The notes: generated by a model from the letters alone, not told the origin. A DNA stretch of 64,000 nt from Ga0077560 sp046330395 (GCA_046330395.1 JAXLSS010000005.1:81111-145110); one strand, 5' to 3'. Shown: positions 43,241 through 51,876, numbered from the stretch's first letter. Program-made: numbers and translations.

Positions 43241-44391
43241 AGCACCTCCTTGAGGATCTCGGCCGCGGTGCGGCAGTCGTCGATGGTGGGCACCAGCGCG
43301 AAGCGGACGAAGCGGTCGCCCGCGGGCCCGAGGAAGGCCCCCGGGGCCACCACGATGCCGTGCTCCAGCAGGCGCGTGGCCATGTCCTCGCCGGTGTCGC
43401 CGTCGGGGACGGCCACCCACAGGTACATGGTGGCCACGCTGCCGGCGATGCGGAGTCCCCGCGACGTGATGGCCTCGGTCATCAGGGCGCGCTTGGCGCG
43501 GTAGCGCTCGCGCGCCTCGCGCACGTGACGCTCGTCGTTCCAGGCCACCACGGCCGCCCGCTGCACGAACTCCTGCGGCGCGGTGCCCACGGTGGGCCGG
43601 AAGCGCTTGAGGGCGGTGATCAGCTGCGGCGCGCCGGCCACGAACCCGGAGCGGTAGCCGGTCATGGACGACCGCTTGCTGAGGGTGTTCACCACCGCCA
43701 CCTGCTCGCGCTGGGGCACCTGGATGGCCGAGCAGGGCGGTTCGTCGAAGTACAGCTCCGAGTACGCCTCGTCGCTGGCGATCAGCACCCCGTGGCGCTC
43801 GGCCAGCTCTGCCAGCCGCGCGTAGAACGCCGGGGGTGCGACGGCGCCGGTGGGGTTGTTGGGGTAGTTCACCCACACCATGGCCGCCCGCCGCCAGTCG
43901 CGCTCCGCCACGGCGTCCAGATCGGGCAGGAAGCCGTTGGACTCGTGCAGCGGCAGCTGCAGCACCTGTGCACCGGCGAACCGGGCGCCGCGCACCGTCA
44001 CCGGGTACCCGGGCTGCGTGGTGATGACCAGGTCCTTGCCGGCCCCCGGGTCCACCACCACCTGCGCCAGGCTGAACACGGCCTCCTTGGAGCCCAGGGT
44101 GGGGATCACCTCGGTGTCGGGGTCCAGGTGCACGCCGAACCGCCGGTCCACCCACCCGGCCACGGCCTGGCGCAGCTCGGGCAGCCCCACCGCCTTGGGG
44201 TACTCCATGGTCTCGCGGATCCCGTCCACCAGGGCCTGGCGGATCACCGGGTCGGTGGGTTCGCGCGGGTCGCCCACCCCGAAGTCGATGAGGCGCACGC
44301 CGCGGCGCACGGCCGCCGCCTTGGCGGCGTCCAGTCGCACGAACGGGTAGTCGCCCACGTCGCGCAGGATGGGGGAGATGGGGATGCTCAT
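43237..44391 (-). CDS. dapC: Succinyl-DAP aminotransferase (class I aminotransferase)
   Basis: PLP enzyme expected to convert N-succinyl-2-amino-6-oxopimelate to succinyl-LL-DAP. 384 residues. The PLP Lys is in 'VVNTLSKRSSMTGYRSGFVAG'. Other class I signatures are 'IDFGVGDPREPTDP', 'YPKAVGLPELRQAVAGW', 'VWVNYPNNPTGAVA' and 'IASDEAYSELYFD', with a C-terminal 'DRFVRFALV' Arg. Its place between dapE and dapD, with overlapping ATGA and GTGA junctions, makes the DapC role much more likely than a general aminotransferase. Confidence 0.9.
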   Translation of the reverse strand: MSIPISPILRDVGDYPFVRLDAAKAAAVRRGVRLIDFGVGDPREPTDPVIRQALVDGIRETMEYPKAVGLPELRQAVAGWVDRRFGVHLDPDTEVIPTLGSKEAVFSLAQVVVDPGAGKDLVITTQPGYPVTVRGARFAGAQVLQLPLHESNGFLPDLDAVAERDWRRAAMVWVNYPNNPTGAVAPPAFYARLAELAERHGVLIASDEAYSELYFDEPPCSAIQVPQREQVAVVNTLSKRSSMTGYRSGFVAGAPQLITALKRFRPTVGTAPQEFVQRAAVVAWNDERHVREARERYRAKRALMTEAITSRGLRIAGSVATMYLWVAVPDGDTGEDMATRLLEHGIVVAPGAFLGPAGDRFVRFALVPTIDDCRTAAEILKEVL

Positions 44392-45462
44392 GAGGCCACC
44401 AGGAAGCGTTGCAGTGCGATGTGGGTGCGCTCCAGCTCGGCGATGCTCACCCGCTCGTCCCGGGTGTGCGCGTACCGGGTGGATCCGGGACCGAGGTTGA
44501 CCGCGGGGATGCCCTCCTGGGTGAACTGCGCCACCGGTGTCCAGGCCTGCTTGGGCAGCACCCGGAAGTCGCCCGCGTCGCGCAGGCGGCGGGCCAGGGG
44601 GGCGGTCACGGAGACGGCCCCGGAGGGGCTGACGCTGGAGATCTCGAGCGCCCCCGAGTCGCCCACCAGCTCACGCATGCGTGCCTGCGCCTCGTCCATG
44701 GTGCGATCGGGCGTGAACCGGAAGTTCACGCGGCACTCCACCCGGTCGGGGATGACGTTGTCGGCGATGCCCCCGGTGATGCGGGTGACGCTGAGCACCT
44801 CGGTGAACTCCAGGCCGTCGATCACCACGTGGCGCGGCGGGGTGTCCACCAGCGCCTGCAGCCCGTGCACCGCGCGGGCGATGGCGTTGTCCCCGGTCCA
44901 CGGGCGCGCCGAATGCGCGCTGACGCCGGTGAAGACGAGGCTGGCGTTGAGGTTCCCCACGCAGCCGGCCTGGATGGTGTTGTCGGTGGGCTCCAGGACC
45001 ACGGCGAACTCCGCCTCGTGCAGCTCCGGGCATGCGGCGAAGGCGTGGGGAGCGGGCTCTCGGCGACCGGCAGCTCCTCGCGGGAGAAGAACAGCAGGCC
45101 CAGGTCCACGCCCAGGTCGGGGCGCTGGGCCGCGACCCACTCGGCGATGCCCAGCATCACCGCCAGGCCGCCCTTCATGTCGGTGGCCCCCAGCCCCTCC
45201 ACATGCCCGTCCACGATGCGCCCGGGCAGGTTGTCCTGCGGGGGCACGGTGTCGGTGTGGCCGGCCAGCAGCACCAGGGGCCGGCCGGGGGTCCGCGGGG
45301 TGGCGAAGTACATCGCCTCGCCGTCGTTGTACCGCTCGGTGAACGCCCCCGTGGGATGGCGGCGGCCACGTGCGCGTTCACGCGGGCCTCGTCCCGGCTC
45401 ACCGACGGGATGTCCACCAGCGCGAGCGTGTGTTCGGCAAGCCGCTGGGCGAGGGTGCTCAC
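44388..45462 (-). CDS. dapE: Succinyl-diaminopimelate desuccinylase, two frameshifts
   Basis: Zinc amidohydrolase (M20 family) releasing succinate from succinyl-LL-DAP. The gene reads in three frames: 'LAQRLAEHTLALVDIPSVSRDEARVNAHVAAAIP', then 'YFATPRTPGRPLVLLAGHTDTVPP' to 'GATDMKGGLAVMLGIAEWVA...LLFFSREELPVAESPL', then 'FAACPELHEAEFAVVLEPTDN' to the end. One C added near 45355 (ATCCCCACGGGG) and one near 45045 (CTCCCCCACGCC) restores a protein of about 358 residues. Metal ligands are then all present (HTD, TDMKGG, EE, EPTDN). I infer sequence errors, since dapC and dapD downstream are intact. GTG 45462 follows a TACCAT box by eight bases; TTG 45471 is the alternative. Confidence 0.88.
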
Positions 45463-45470
45463 GGCGGGCA

Positions 45471-45476
45471 ATGGTA
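45471..45476 (-). promoter_or_regulatory. -10 box TACCAT of the dapE-dapC-dapD operon
   Basis: Minus strand TACCAT, eight bases (TGCCCGCC), then GTG 45462. It shares a 41-base gap with the divergent dut gene. Confidence 0.45.
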
Positions 45477-45503
45477 GTGACCGGATGGCATCATCGCGGC
45501 GTC

Positions 45504-45938
45504 ATGGACGATCTTCCCGTTCAGCGCGTCCACCCGGCGGCGGTCGTCCCGCGGCGCGCCCACCCGTGGGACGCCGGACTGGACCTGGTCGGCGTCGCGG
45601 CGCTGCACCTGGCGCCGGGCGCGCGCGGCGTGGTGCCCACGGGTCTGGTGGTGGCCATCCCCGAGGGCTGGGCGGGGCTGGTGGTGCCGCGTTCGGGCAT
45701 GGCCATGCGCCTGGGCGTCAGCGTCACCAACACGCCCGGCCTCATCGACGCGGGCTACCGCGGGGAGCTGCGAGTGCTGCTGGTCAACCACGGCGATGAG
45801 CCCGTGGACATCGCGGCCGGGGAACGGGTGGCGCAGCTGGTGCTGGTACCGGTGTGGACCGGTGCGGTGCTGGAGACCGATCGGCTCCCGGCGTCCGACG
45901 GCCGCGAGGCGGGGGGCTTCGGCAGCAGCGGCGCCTGA
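45504..45938 (+). CDS. dut: dUTP diphosphatase
   Basis: Hydrolyses dUTP to dUMP, keeping uracil out of DNA and feeding dTMP synthesis. 144 residues; trimeric family. All five motifs are visible: I 'HPWDAGLDLVGV', II 'VPRSGMAMRLGV', III 'NTPGLIDAGYRGELRVLLVNHG' with the catalytic Asp, IV 'GERVAQLVLVPV', V 'GREAGGFGSSG'. Divergent from the dapEC D operon; the ArsR gene follows 47 bases later with its own promoter. Confidence 0.95.
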   Translation: MDDLPVQRVHPAAVVPRRAHPWDAGLDLVGVAALHLAPGARGVVPTGLVVAIPEGWAGLVVPRSGMAMRLGVSVTNTPGLIDAGYRGELRVLLVNHGDEPVDIAAGERVAQLVLVPVWTGAVLETDRLPASDGREAGGFGSSGA

Positions 45939-45948
45939 ACCGGCGCGG

Positions 45949-45978
45949 TTGACATATGCCGTTATGGGAATAAATACT
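45949..45978 (+). promoter_or_regulatory. Promoter of the ArsR-family gene (TTGACA / AATACT)
   Basis: A perfect -35 TTGACA (45949-45954), an 18-base AT-rich spacer, and AATACT (45973-45978), seven bases before ATG 45986. This is the most AT-rich gene-start region seen and the clearest -35 in the window. An imperfect TATGCC/GGGAATA inverted repeat in the spacer may be the operator. Confidence 0.65.
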
Positions 45979-45985
45979 TGCCGGC

Positions 45986-46312
45986 ATGGCCCGGCAGGCG
46001 ACGACGGCGGATGTGTTCAACGCGGTGGCCGACGCGCGGCGCCGCGACATCCTGGACGCGCTGCGCCAGGGCGGACGCTCGGTGGGGGACCTGGTGGGCG
46101 CGCTGGGGTTGGCGCAGCCGCAGGTGTCCAAGCACCTGGGCGTGCTGCGCGCGGTGGGGGCGGTCAGCCTGGACCGCCGGGGCCGGCACCACGTGTACAC
46201 CGTCAACGGTGACGCGCTTCGGCCCATCCACGACTGGGTGGGGGCGTACCACGAGACCTGGACGCGGCGGCTGGACGCGCTGGACGCCGTGCTGCGGGAG
46301 GAGGAACGATGA
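45986..46312 (+). CDS. ArsR-family transcriptional regulator
   Basis: 108 residues, winged helix-turn-helix: 'VFNAVADARRRDILDALRQGGRSVGDLVGALGLAQPQVSKHLGVLRAVGAVSLDRRGRHHVYTVN'. The recognition helix is around 'AQPQVSKHLGVL'. It has no metal-binding Cys motif. It belongs to the subgroup that is co-transcribed with SRPBCC (AHSA1) proteins, as here with a four-base overlap. It probably represses its own operon through the AT-rich promoter; the inducer is unknown. Confidence 0.88.
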   Translation: MARQATTADVFNAVADARRRDILDALRQGGRSVGDLVGALGLAQPQVSKHLGVLRAVGAVSLDRRGRHHVYTVNGDALRPIHDWVGAYHETWTRRLDALDAVLREEER

Positions 46313-47199
46313 TGGCCGACGGAATCACCGAGCTGACGCTTCCCAGCGCCACCGAGATCCTGATCACGCGCCGCCTGGAGGCCGCGCCCGCCGCGGTGTA
46401 CCGCGCCTGGACCACGCCCGAGCTGGTGCGCCGCTGGTGGCACGCCGACCGCGGCGAGATGACCGTGTGCGAGATCGACCTGCGCGTGGGCGGCGCGTGG
46501 CGCTTCGCGATGCGTACCCCGGGCGGGATGGAGGTGGCGTTCCACGGCGAGTACCGCGAGGTGGTGCCGCAGCGGCGGCTGGTCAACACGGAGGTGTTCG
46601 AGGGGGCCGGTGACTGGACCGGTGCCGAGCCCACCGTCAACGAGACCGAGTTCCTGGAGCACGACCGCGGCACGCTGCTGCGGCTGCTGGTGCGGGCCCC
46701 GTCCGAGGCGGTGCGGGACACCATCCTGCACTCCGGCATGGAGGACGGGCTGGCCGACGCCCTGCGCCTGCTGGACACGGCGGCGGGCTCGGCCGAGGAG
46801 GGTCCCCTGGTGCTGGGGGTGGACTTCGTCACGGTGCCCACGCAGGACTTCCCGCGGGCGGTGGCGTTCTACGGGGAGGTGCTGGGGCTGCCGTGCGTGC
46901 AGCGATACGGCGACCGGCCCGGCGCCGAGTTCCAGGCGGGCAACCTCACCCTGGCCGTGATGGACCCGTCGGCCTTCGGCGGGCAGTTCCGGCCCAATGC
47001 CATGCCCATCGCCCTGCGCGTGGCCGACGTGGCGGCCGCCCGCGCACGCCTGGAGGCCGCCGGGGTGCGCTTCCTCACCGACACCTTCGACTCGGGCGTG
47101 TGCCACCAGGCCATCTTCGCCGACCCCGACGGCAACCCGCTGGACCTGCACCACCGCTACGCCCCCAGGGCGGCTCAGGCGCCGTCGGCGATGACCTGA
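46309..47199 (+). CDS. SRPBCC (AHSA1-like)-VOC (glyoxalase-like) fusion protein
   Basis: 296 residues in two domains. Residues 8-160 are AHSA1-like: 'ITRRLEAAPAAVYRAWTTPELVRRWWHAD', 'DLRVGGAWRFAMRTPGGMEVAFHGEYREVVPQRRLV', 'HSGMEDGLADALRLLD'. Residues 170-290 are a VOC fold: 'VDFVTVPTQDFPRAVAFYGEVLGLPCVQRYGDRPGAEFQAGNLTLAVMDPSAFG' and 'QAIFADPDGNPLDLHHRY'. Both folds bind small hydrophobic or metal-chelated ligands, so detoxification or resistance is a reasonable inference, not proven. ATGATGA overlap with arsR. The 3' end overlaps the convergent aminotransferase by 25 bases. Confidence 0.88.
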   Translation: MMADGITELTLPSATEILITRRLEAAPAAVYRAWTTPELVRRWWHADRGEMTVCEIDLRVGGAWRFAMRTPGGMEVAFHGEYREVVPQRRLVNTEVFEGAGDWTGAEPTVNETEFLEHDRGTLLRLLVRAPSEAVRDTILHSGMEDGLADALRLLDTAAGSAEEGPLVLGVDFVTVPTQDFPRAVAFYGEVLGLPCVQRYGDRPGAEFQAGNLTLAVMDPSAFGGQFRPNAMPIALRVADVAAARARLEAAGVRFLTDTFDSGVCHQAIFADPDGNPLDLHHRYAPRAAQAPSAMT

Positions 47200-48347
47200 C
47201 CCAGCAGGCGCACGCCCTCGGTGATCTCCTCGGCGCTGAGGGTCACGAACGACAGGCGCAGCGTGCGCCTGTCGGGCTGGTGGGCGAAGAACGCCTCGCC
47301 GGGCACGTAGGCCACCCCCGCGGCCACGGCCCGCTGCAGCAGGGCCATGGCGTCGAAGCCCTCGGGCAGGCGCACCCAGAAGAACATGCCGCCGTGGGGC
47401 GGGTGCCAGTGCGTGCCCTCCGGCAGGAACCGCGCCAGGGCCGCGGCCATGGCGTCGCGCTGGGCGCGGTACCGCGCGCGGATCGTGGGGACGTGCTGGT
47501 CCAGGAAGCCGTCGCGCACCACCTCATGCACCACGCGCTGGTTGAACCCGGGGGTGTGCAGGTCGGCGGCCTGCTTGGCCTGCAGCAGCTTGGGGTACAG
47601 CTCCTCGGGGGCCACCACGTACCCCAGCCGGAACCCGGGCGCCAGCACCTTGGAGAACGAGCCCAGGTACACCACACCCTCCGGCCAGCGTGAGGCAAGC
47701 GCCGGCGGCGGCGCCTCGTCGAACCAGATCTCACCGTACGGGTCGTCCTCCACCAGGGGCATGCCGACGTGCCGGGCCGTGTCCACCAGCGCGGCGCGCC
47801 GGGCCTCGGGCATCACCCGCCCGGTGGGGTTCTGGAAGTTGGGGATGACATACGCCACCGCCGGGACCGGGTGCAGCGTGTGCAGGCCGTCGGGGTGCGG
47901 GCCGTCCTCGTCGCCGGGCAGGTTCACGAACTCCGGCTCGAAGGGCGCGAACGCCTGCAGCGCCCCCAGGTAGGTGGGGATCTCCACGCCCACCCGGGTG
48001 CCGCGGTCGATCAGCACCTTGCCCAGCAGGTCCAGGCCCTGCTGGGAGCCGGTGGTGATGAGCACCTGGTCGGGGTGCACGGCGTGGCCCGCGGCGCACC
48101 GGCGATCGGCGATCCACTCGCGCAGCGGCGTGAACCCCTCGCTGGCCGCGTACTGCAGCGCCTCGCGCGGCGTGTCGGCCATCACCCGCGCCGCCGCGTC
48201 GCGCATGGCCTCCACCGGGAAGGCCAGGGGGGAGGGCAGGCCGCCGGCCAGGCTCCGCACCCCCGGCTGCTCGGTGAGCTTGAGGATCTCGCGGATGATG
48301 GAGGGGTTCATCACCTCGCTGCGCCGCGCCTGGCGCCACACGCTCAC
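47175..48347 (-). CDS. PLP-dependent aminotransferase (class I/II, LysN/2-aminoadipate-like)
   Basis: 390 residues. 'MNPSIIREILKLTEQPGVRSLAGGLPSPLAFPVEAM' and 'LQYAASEGFTPLREWIADR' with 'LITTGSQQGLDLLGKVLIDRG' are hallmarks of the MocR-related/LysN-type subgroup without a DNA-binding domain. The PLP Lys is in 'YLGSFSKVLAPGFRLGYVVAP'; 'IPNFQNPTGRVM' and 'EDDPYGEIWFD' are also present. The substrate is open; 2-aminoadipate, aromatic and branched-chain amino acids all occur in the family. GTG 48347 overlaps the gatD stop (GTGA), so it is the last gene of the rpiA-murT operon. Confidence 0.88.
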   Translation of the reverse strand: MSVWRQARRSEVMNPSIIREILKLTEQPGVRSLAGGLPSPLAFPVEAMRDAAARVMADTPREALQYAASEGFTPLREWIADRRCAAGHAVHPDQVLITTGSQQGLDLLGKVLIDRGTRVGVEIPTYLGALQAFAPFEPEFVNLPGDEDGPHPDGLHTLHPVPAVAYVIPNFQNPTGRVMPEARRAALVDTARHVGMPLVEDDPYGEIWFDEAPPPALASRWPEGVVYLGSFSKVLAPGFRLGYVVAPEELYPKLLQAKQAADLHTPGFNQRVVHEVVRDGFLDQHVPTIRARYRAQRDAMAAALARFLPEGTHWHPPHGGMFFWVRLPEGFDAMALLQRAVAAGVAYVPGEAFFAHQPDRRTLRLSFVTLSAEEITEGVRLLGQVIADGA

Positions 48348-49081
48348 CGGCGCACCCCCGCGCGGGCCACGGCGGCGCGGTGCGCCTCCAGCTCCAGCGT
48401 GTCGTCCAGGGGCGCCAGGGCGGGGTCGTGCCCGCCGTGTTCCAGGGCCCACCCCAGCAGCAGGTCGGCCAGCCAGGGGTTCTTCGGCAGCAGCGGGCCG
48501 TGCAGGTAGGTGCCGATGGCGCGCCCGGTGACGGCACCCTCGGCGCCGTCGGTGCCGTTGTTGCCGTGACCATGCACCACCCGGCCGAGGGGCGCGGAGC
48601 CCGGGCCCAGCGTGGTGCGGCCGGCGTGGTTCTCGAACCCCACCACACGGCGGGTGGCGCCCTCCAGGGTGGCCTCGATCACCACGTCGCCGATCAGCCG
48701 CGTGGCGCCGGCCACGGTGTCGGCGTCCAGCAGGCCGATACCCGGCATCCGCGACCCGTCCACGGCCGTGGAGCCGTGACCCGCCAGCTGGTAGCCGCCG
48801 CAGACGGCCAGCAGCACGGCGCCGTCGGCCATGGCCGAGCGCAGCGCGTCGGCCTTGGTGGCCGGCAGGTCCTGGGCCACCATCATCTGGTCGCGGTCCT
48901 GGCCGCCGCCCAGGTAGTACATGTCGTGGTCGGCCGGGATGGGCTCACCCACCTGGGCCTCGTGCACCGCCAGCTCGTGGCCGCGCCAGGCCAGGCGCGC
49001 ATGCAGCACCGCGATGTTGCCGCGGTCGGCGTAGATGTTGAGCTCGTCGGGGTAGAGGTGGCACAGCCGCACGACGGCCAT
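48344..49081 (-). CDS. gatD: Lipid II isoglutaminyl synthase, glutamine amidotransferase subunit GatD
   Basis: With MurT it amidates the D-Glu of the lipid II stem peptide to D-isoglutamine, supplying ammonia from glutamine. 245 residues, class I CobB/CobQ-type amidotransferase: 'RLCHLYPDELNIYADRGNIAVLHARLAWRG' at the start, the nucleophile Cys in 'AVLLAVCGGYQLAGHG', the His in 'IGTYLHGPLLPKNPWLAD'. The opening and ending are typical of GatD rather than CobQ. Intact, although the methyltransferase before it is full of indels. Start overlaps that gene (TGATG). Confidence 0.93.
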   Translation of the reverse strand: MAVVRLCHLYPDELNIYADRGNIAVLHARLAWRGHELAVHEAQVGEPIPADHDMYYLGGGQDRDQMMVAQDLPATKADALRSAMADGAVLLAVCGGYQLAGHGSTAVDGSRMPGIGLLDADTVAGATRLIGDVVIEATLEGATRRVVGFENHAGRTTLGPGSAPLGRVVHGHGNNGTDGAEGAVTGRAIGTYLHGPLLPKNPWLADLLLGWALEHGGHDPALAPLDDTLELEAHRAAVARAGVRR

Positions 49082-49842
49082 CAGGCCACCCCGCAGCGGT
49101 GGATCTGCCGCTCGGCGCCGAGGCGCCAGCTCGGCGCCGGCGAAGTCGCCGAAGCGCTGCAGCACGCGCAGCCCGGCGCGGGCAGCAGGTGCTGCAGCTC
49201 GGGCGGGGTGAACAGGTGCACGGTGTGCTCGCGGTGCCAGGTGCGGGTGGTGCCGTCCCCGGCCACCTCCTGGATGCGGTGCGTGAACTCGGCGGTGCCG
49301 GTGGTGGGGTCGATGTCCCGGTACCAGGCGGTGTGCCACAGGGTCACGTCGCGCTCCGGGTCGTGGTGGTTCCCACCGGCGCGCTCCAGCCCCAGCGAGG
49401 CGGCGATGTCGGCCACATCGGGCAGGCTGAGGTCGAACCAGAACTCCCCGCCGTCGGCCAGGTGGCGGCGCACGCACCCCAGGCAGGCCAGCTGGTCCTC
49501 GGCCCAGCAGCACCTGCAGCGTGTTCCATGGCCGCGATCACCAGCGGAAACGCGCGTCCAGCGTGAAGTCCGTGAGGTCGGCCGGCACCGTGCGCAGCCG
49601 TGCGGCCGCGTCGGCCGACACGGCCGCGGCGCCGTGGGCGGTCTGGGCCAGCATGCGGGGATCGGCGTCCAGCGCCCACACCTCGTGCCCGTCGCGCAGC
49701 AGCGGCACCGCCACGCGGCCCGCGGCGCATCCAGGTCCAGCACCGGGCCGCCCAGCTCCCGGGCAAGCGAGCGCCATGGGAGGTCGTCCACCACCTGGGC
49801 GTGCTCGATGAGGAAGCGCTCGGCGGCGTCGCGGTCAGACAT
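49081..49842 (-). pseudogene. Class I SAM-dependent methyltransferase, multiply frameshifted
   Basis: ATG 49842 begins 'MSDRDAAERFLIEHAQVVDDLPWRSLARELGGPVLDL'. Restoring one G near 49733 gives motif I 'VLDLGCAAGRVAVPLLRDGHEVWALDAD', a textbook SAM site. Further single-base changes near 49545, 49528, 49510, 49190 and 49120 are needed to read through 'DQLACLGCVRRHLADGGEFWFDLSLPDVADIAASLGLERAGG' and 'HLFTPPELQHLLARAGLRVL' to the stop at 49081. The reconstructed length is about 253 residues. The substrate is unknown. It lies between murT and gatD, overlapping both, which suggests a cell-envelope role (inference). The indels look like sequence errors, as in murT. Confidence 0.7.
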
Positions 49843-51211
49843 CACGCCAGAACTCCCGCACCGCGCCGCGGCCGGCCAGGATCTCGCGCAGGCCCAGCAT
49901 GGCGGTATAGGTGGGCAGCACGTACAGCTCACGCCCGGCCGGCAGCCCGGCCAGCGCCGTGTCCAGGCGGCCTCGGGCCCGGGCACCACCCGCAGGCGCT
50001 CGCGCGGCAGCCCGGCGCTACACGAAGCGCAGGGCCATGTCGTGCGCGCGGTCACCGGTCACGGTGAGCCGCTCCAGCCGCGGCAGCAGCGGCTCGTAGT
50101 CCACGTCCCAGATCCACGACACGTCCCGCCCGTCGGCGGTGCGGTCGTTGAGGGCCACCAGCAGGTGCAGGGGCTCGGGGTCCAGCAGCACCGTCTGCAC
50201 CGTCACGTTGGCGCCGGCCGGGTTCTTGGCCAGCAGCATCAGCAGGTCGTGCCCGTCCAGGCGCACGCGTTCGGCCCGCCCGAACGCCGCGTCGGTGGCG
50301 GCGAGCGCCTGGGCGATGGTGGCGGGTGCGATCCCCAGCGCGGTCGCGGCGGCGGTGGCCGCGGCCGCGTTGTAGGCGGTGTGCAGCCCGGGCACGGCCA
50401 GCACCGCATCCAGGGCGCCCGCCGGGGTCTCGATGTGCAGTCGCGCCCCGCGGGTGCCCTCCAGGTCCACCTGCGGACGCGCACCTGCGGCGCGGGGCGG
50501 CCGCGGCCGCAGGACGGCACGACCAGTGGCCCATGTGGCCCAGCATCACGCGCTCGTACACCAGCGGCGCGCCGCAGGCGCGGCAGCGGGTGGCGTCGGC
50601 GGCGTGCGGCAGCTCGGCCAGCGCCACGCGGGGTCGTCCAGGCCGAAGAACACCACGGGCCGCCCCGCCTCGGCGGCCAGCTCGGCGATGGCGGGGTCGT
50701 CGGCGTTGGCCACCAGCACGGTGTCCGCGGGAAGGCGACGCACCATGCCGGCCCAGGCATCCGCGATGGCCTCCAGCTCGCCGTAGCGGTCCAACTGGTC
50801 GCGGAACAGGTTCATCAGCACCAGCACGCGCACGCGCAGCTGGGCGATCACCCCGGGCAGGGCGAACTCGTCCACCTCGAACAGCCCGATCTGCGGTGCG
50901 GGGCGCCGCGCGGCGCCCTCCAGCAGGGCCGTGGCGATGCCCGAGGCCAGGTTGGCCCCGGCCGGGTTGCCCAGGGCCCGCCAGCCGTGCGCGGCGATGC
51001 ACTCGCCCACCAGCCGGGCCGTGGTGGTCTTGCCGTTGGTGGCCGAGATCACCACGCTGCCCTCGGGCAGCCCGGCCGCCAGCTCGGCGATGGCGCCGGG
51101 ACGCATGCGCAGCAGCACCTTGCCCGGGGCGCTGGTGCCGCCCCCGCGGCCCAGCCCCCGCGACAGCCGCCCCACGGTGCGCGCCACCGTGCGCGCCGCG
51201 ATGCCGGTCAC
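49835..51211 (-). CDS. murT: Lipid II isoglutaminyl synthase, Mur ligase-like subunit MurT (several frameshifts)
   Basis: ATP-dependent partner of GatD. GTG 51211 begins 'VTGIAARTVARTVGRLSRGLGRGGGTSAPGKVLLRM'. The Mur ligase P-loop is 'VVISATNGKTTTARLVGECI', then 'NLFRDQLDRYGELEAIADAW', a four-Cys zinc ribbon ('CRACGAPLVYERVMLGHMGHWSCPSC' when reconstructed) and the DUF1727 region 'YNAAAATAAATALG', 'LAKNPAGANVTVQTVLLDPEPLHLLVALNDRTADGRDVSWIWDVDYE'. Five single-base indels in C or G runs (about 50630, 50517, 50480, 50018, 49968) must be repaired to reach the stop at 49835. Reconstructed length is about 458 residues. Given the intact gatD partner these are probably sequence errors. Confidence 0.85.
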
Positions 51212-51876
51212 GCGCCGCCCAGGGTGCGCACCGACCCGTCCGGCATGCCCACGAACACGTCGCCCGGCACCAGCCGGAACAGCCCCGTGTCGACCACGCC
51301 CGGCACGGCCCGCACGCGTGCGTCCAGCGCCTCCCAGTCACCGCCCGGCGCCGGGTGGAGGTCCAGCAGCACCAGACCGTCGTCGCTGCGGCTGGGACGG
51401 CGGGTGGGCGTGAGGTCGGCGAGGGCGTCCCGGGCCAGGGCGGCCGCGAAGGGCACCACCGCAACGGGCAGCACGCCCCACTCGTCCAGATGCCCGCCAA
51501 GCTTGGGTTCGTCGATCAGCACCACGAAGCGCGCCGCCCGTCCGGCCACCAGGCGCTCCCGCACCATGGCGCCGCCGGCGCCCTTGATGGCCAGCCCGGA
51601 CGGCAGCACGATGTCGGCGCCGTCGAAGGCCACGGCCAGGGGTTCGCGCAGGCGCGCCACCGGGATGCCCGCCTCGCGCGCAAGGGCCGTGGACGCGGCG
51701 CCCGTCGGCACGCCCGTGCACCGCAGCCCGGCCTCCACGCGCCGGCCCAGGGCGCGGATGCCCGCGGCGGCCGCCCGGCCCGTGCCCAGGCCCACGCGAT
51801 CACCGGGGCGCACCAGCTGCGCCGCGGCCTGGCCGGCGGCGTCCCACGCCCGGATGCGGTGTGCCGTGTCGCTCAC
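51208..51876 (-). CDS. rpiA: Ribose-5-phosphate isomerase A
   Basis: Interconverts ribose-5-P and ribulose-5-P in the pentose phosphate pathway. 222 residues. 'RPGDRVGLGTGRAAAAGIRAL' is the phosphate loop (GTGRAA where most have GTGST). 'VAFDGADIVLPSGLAIKGAGGAMVRERLVA' keeps the catalytic Asp residues and Lys of the usual DGADE...KGGG motif but has Ile for Glu. It also has 'GTTGDWEALDARVRAVPGVVDTGLF'-like ending strands. The divergence lowers confidence slightly. GTG 51876 is leaderless (TAGCCT seven bases upstream); the stop overlaps murT (GTGA). First gene of the operon. Confidence 0.85.
   Translation of the reverse strand: MSDTAHRIRAWDAAGQAAAQLVRPGDRVGLGTGRAAAAGIRALGRRVEAGLRCTGVPTGAASTALAREAGIPVARLREPLAVAFDGADIVLPSGLAIKGAGGAMVRERLVAGRAARFVVLIDEPKLGGHLDEWGVLPVAVVPFAAALARDALADLTPTRRPSRSDDGLVLLDLHPAPGGDWEALDARVRAVPGVVDTGLFRLVPGDVFVGMPDGSVRTLGGA

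Noticed and set aside
49081..51211. Programmed frameshifting in murT
   Set aside because: Too many shifts, in both directions, at plain G/C runs and without slippery-site structure; sequence error explains them better.
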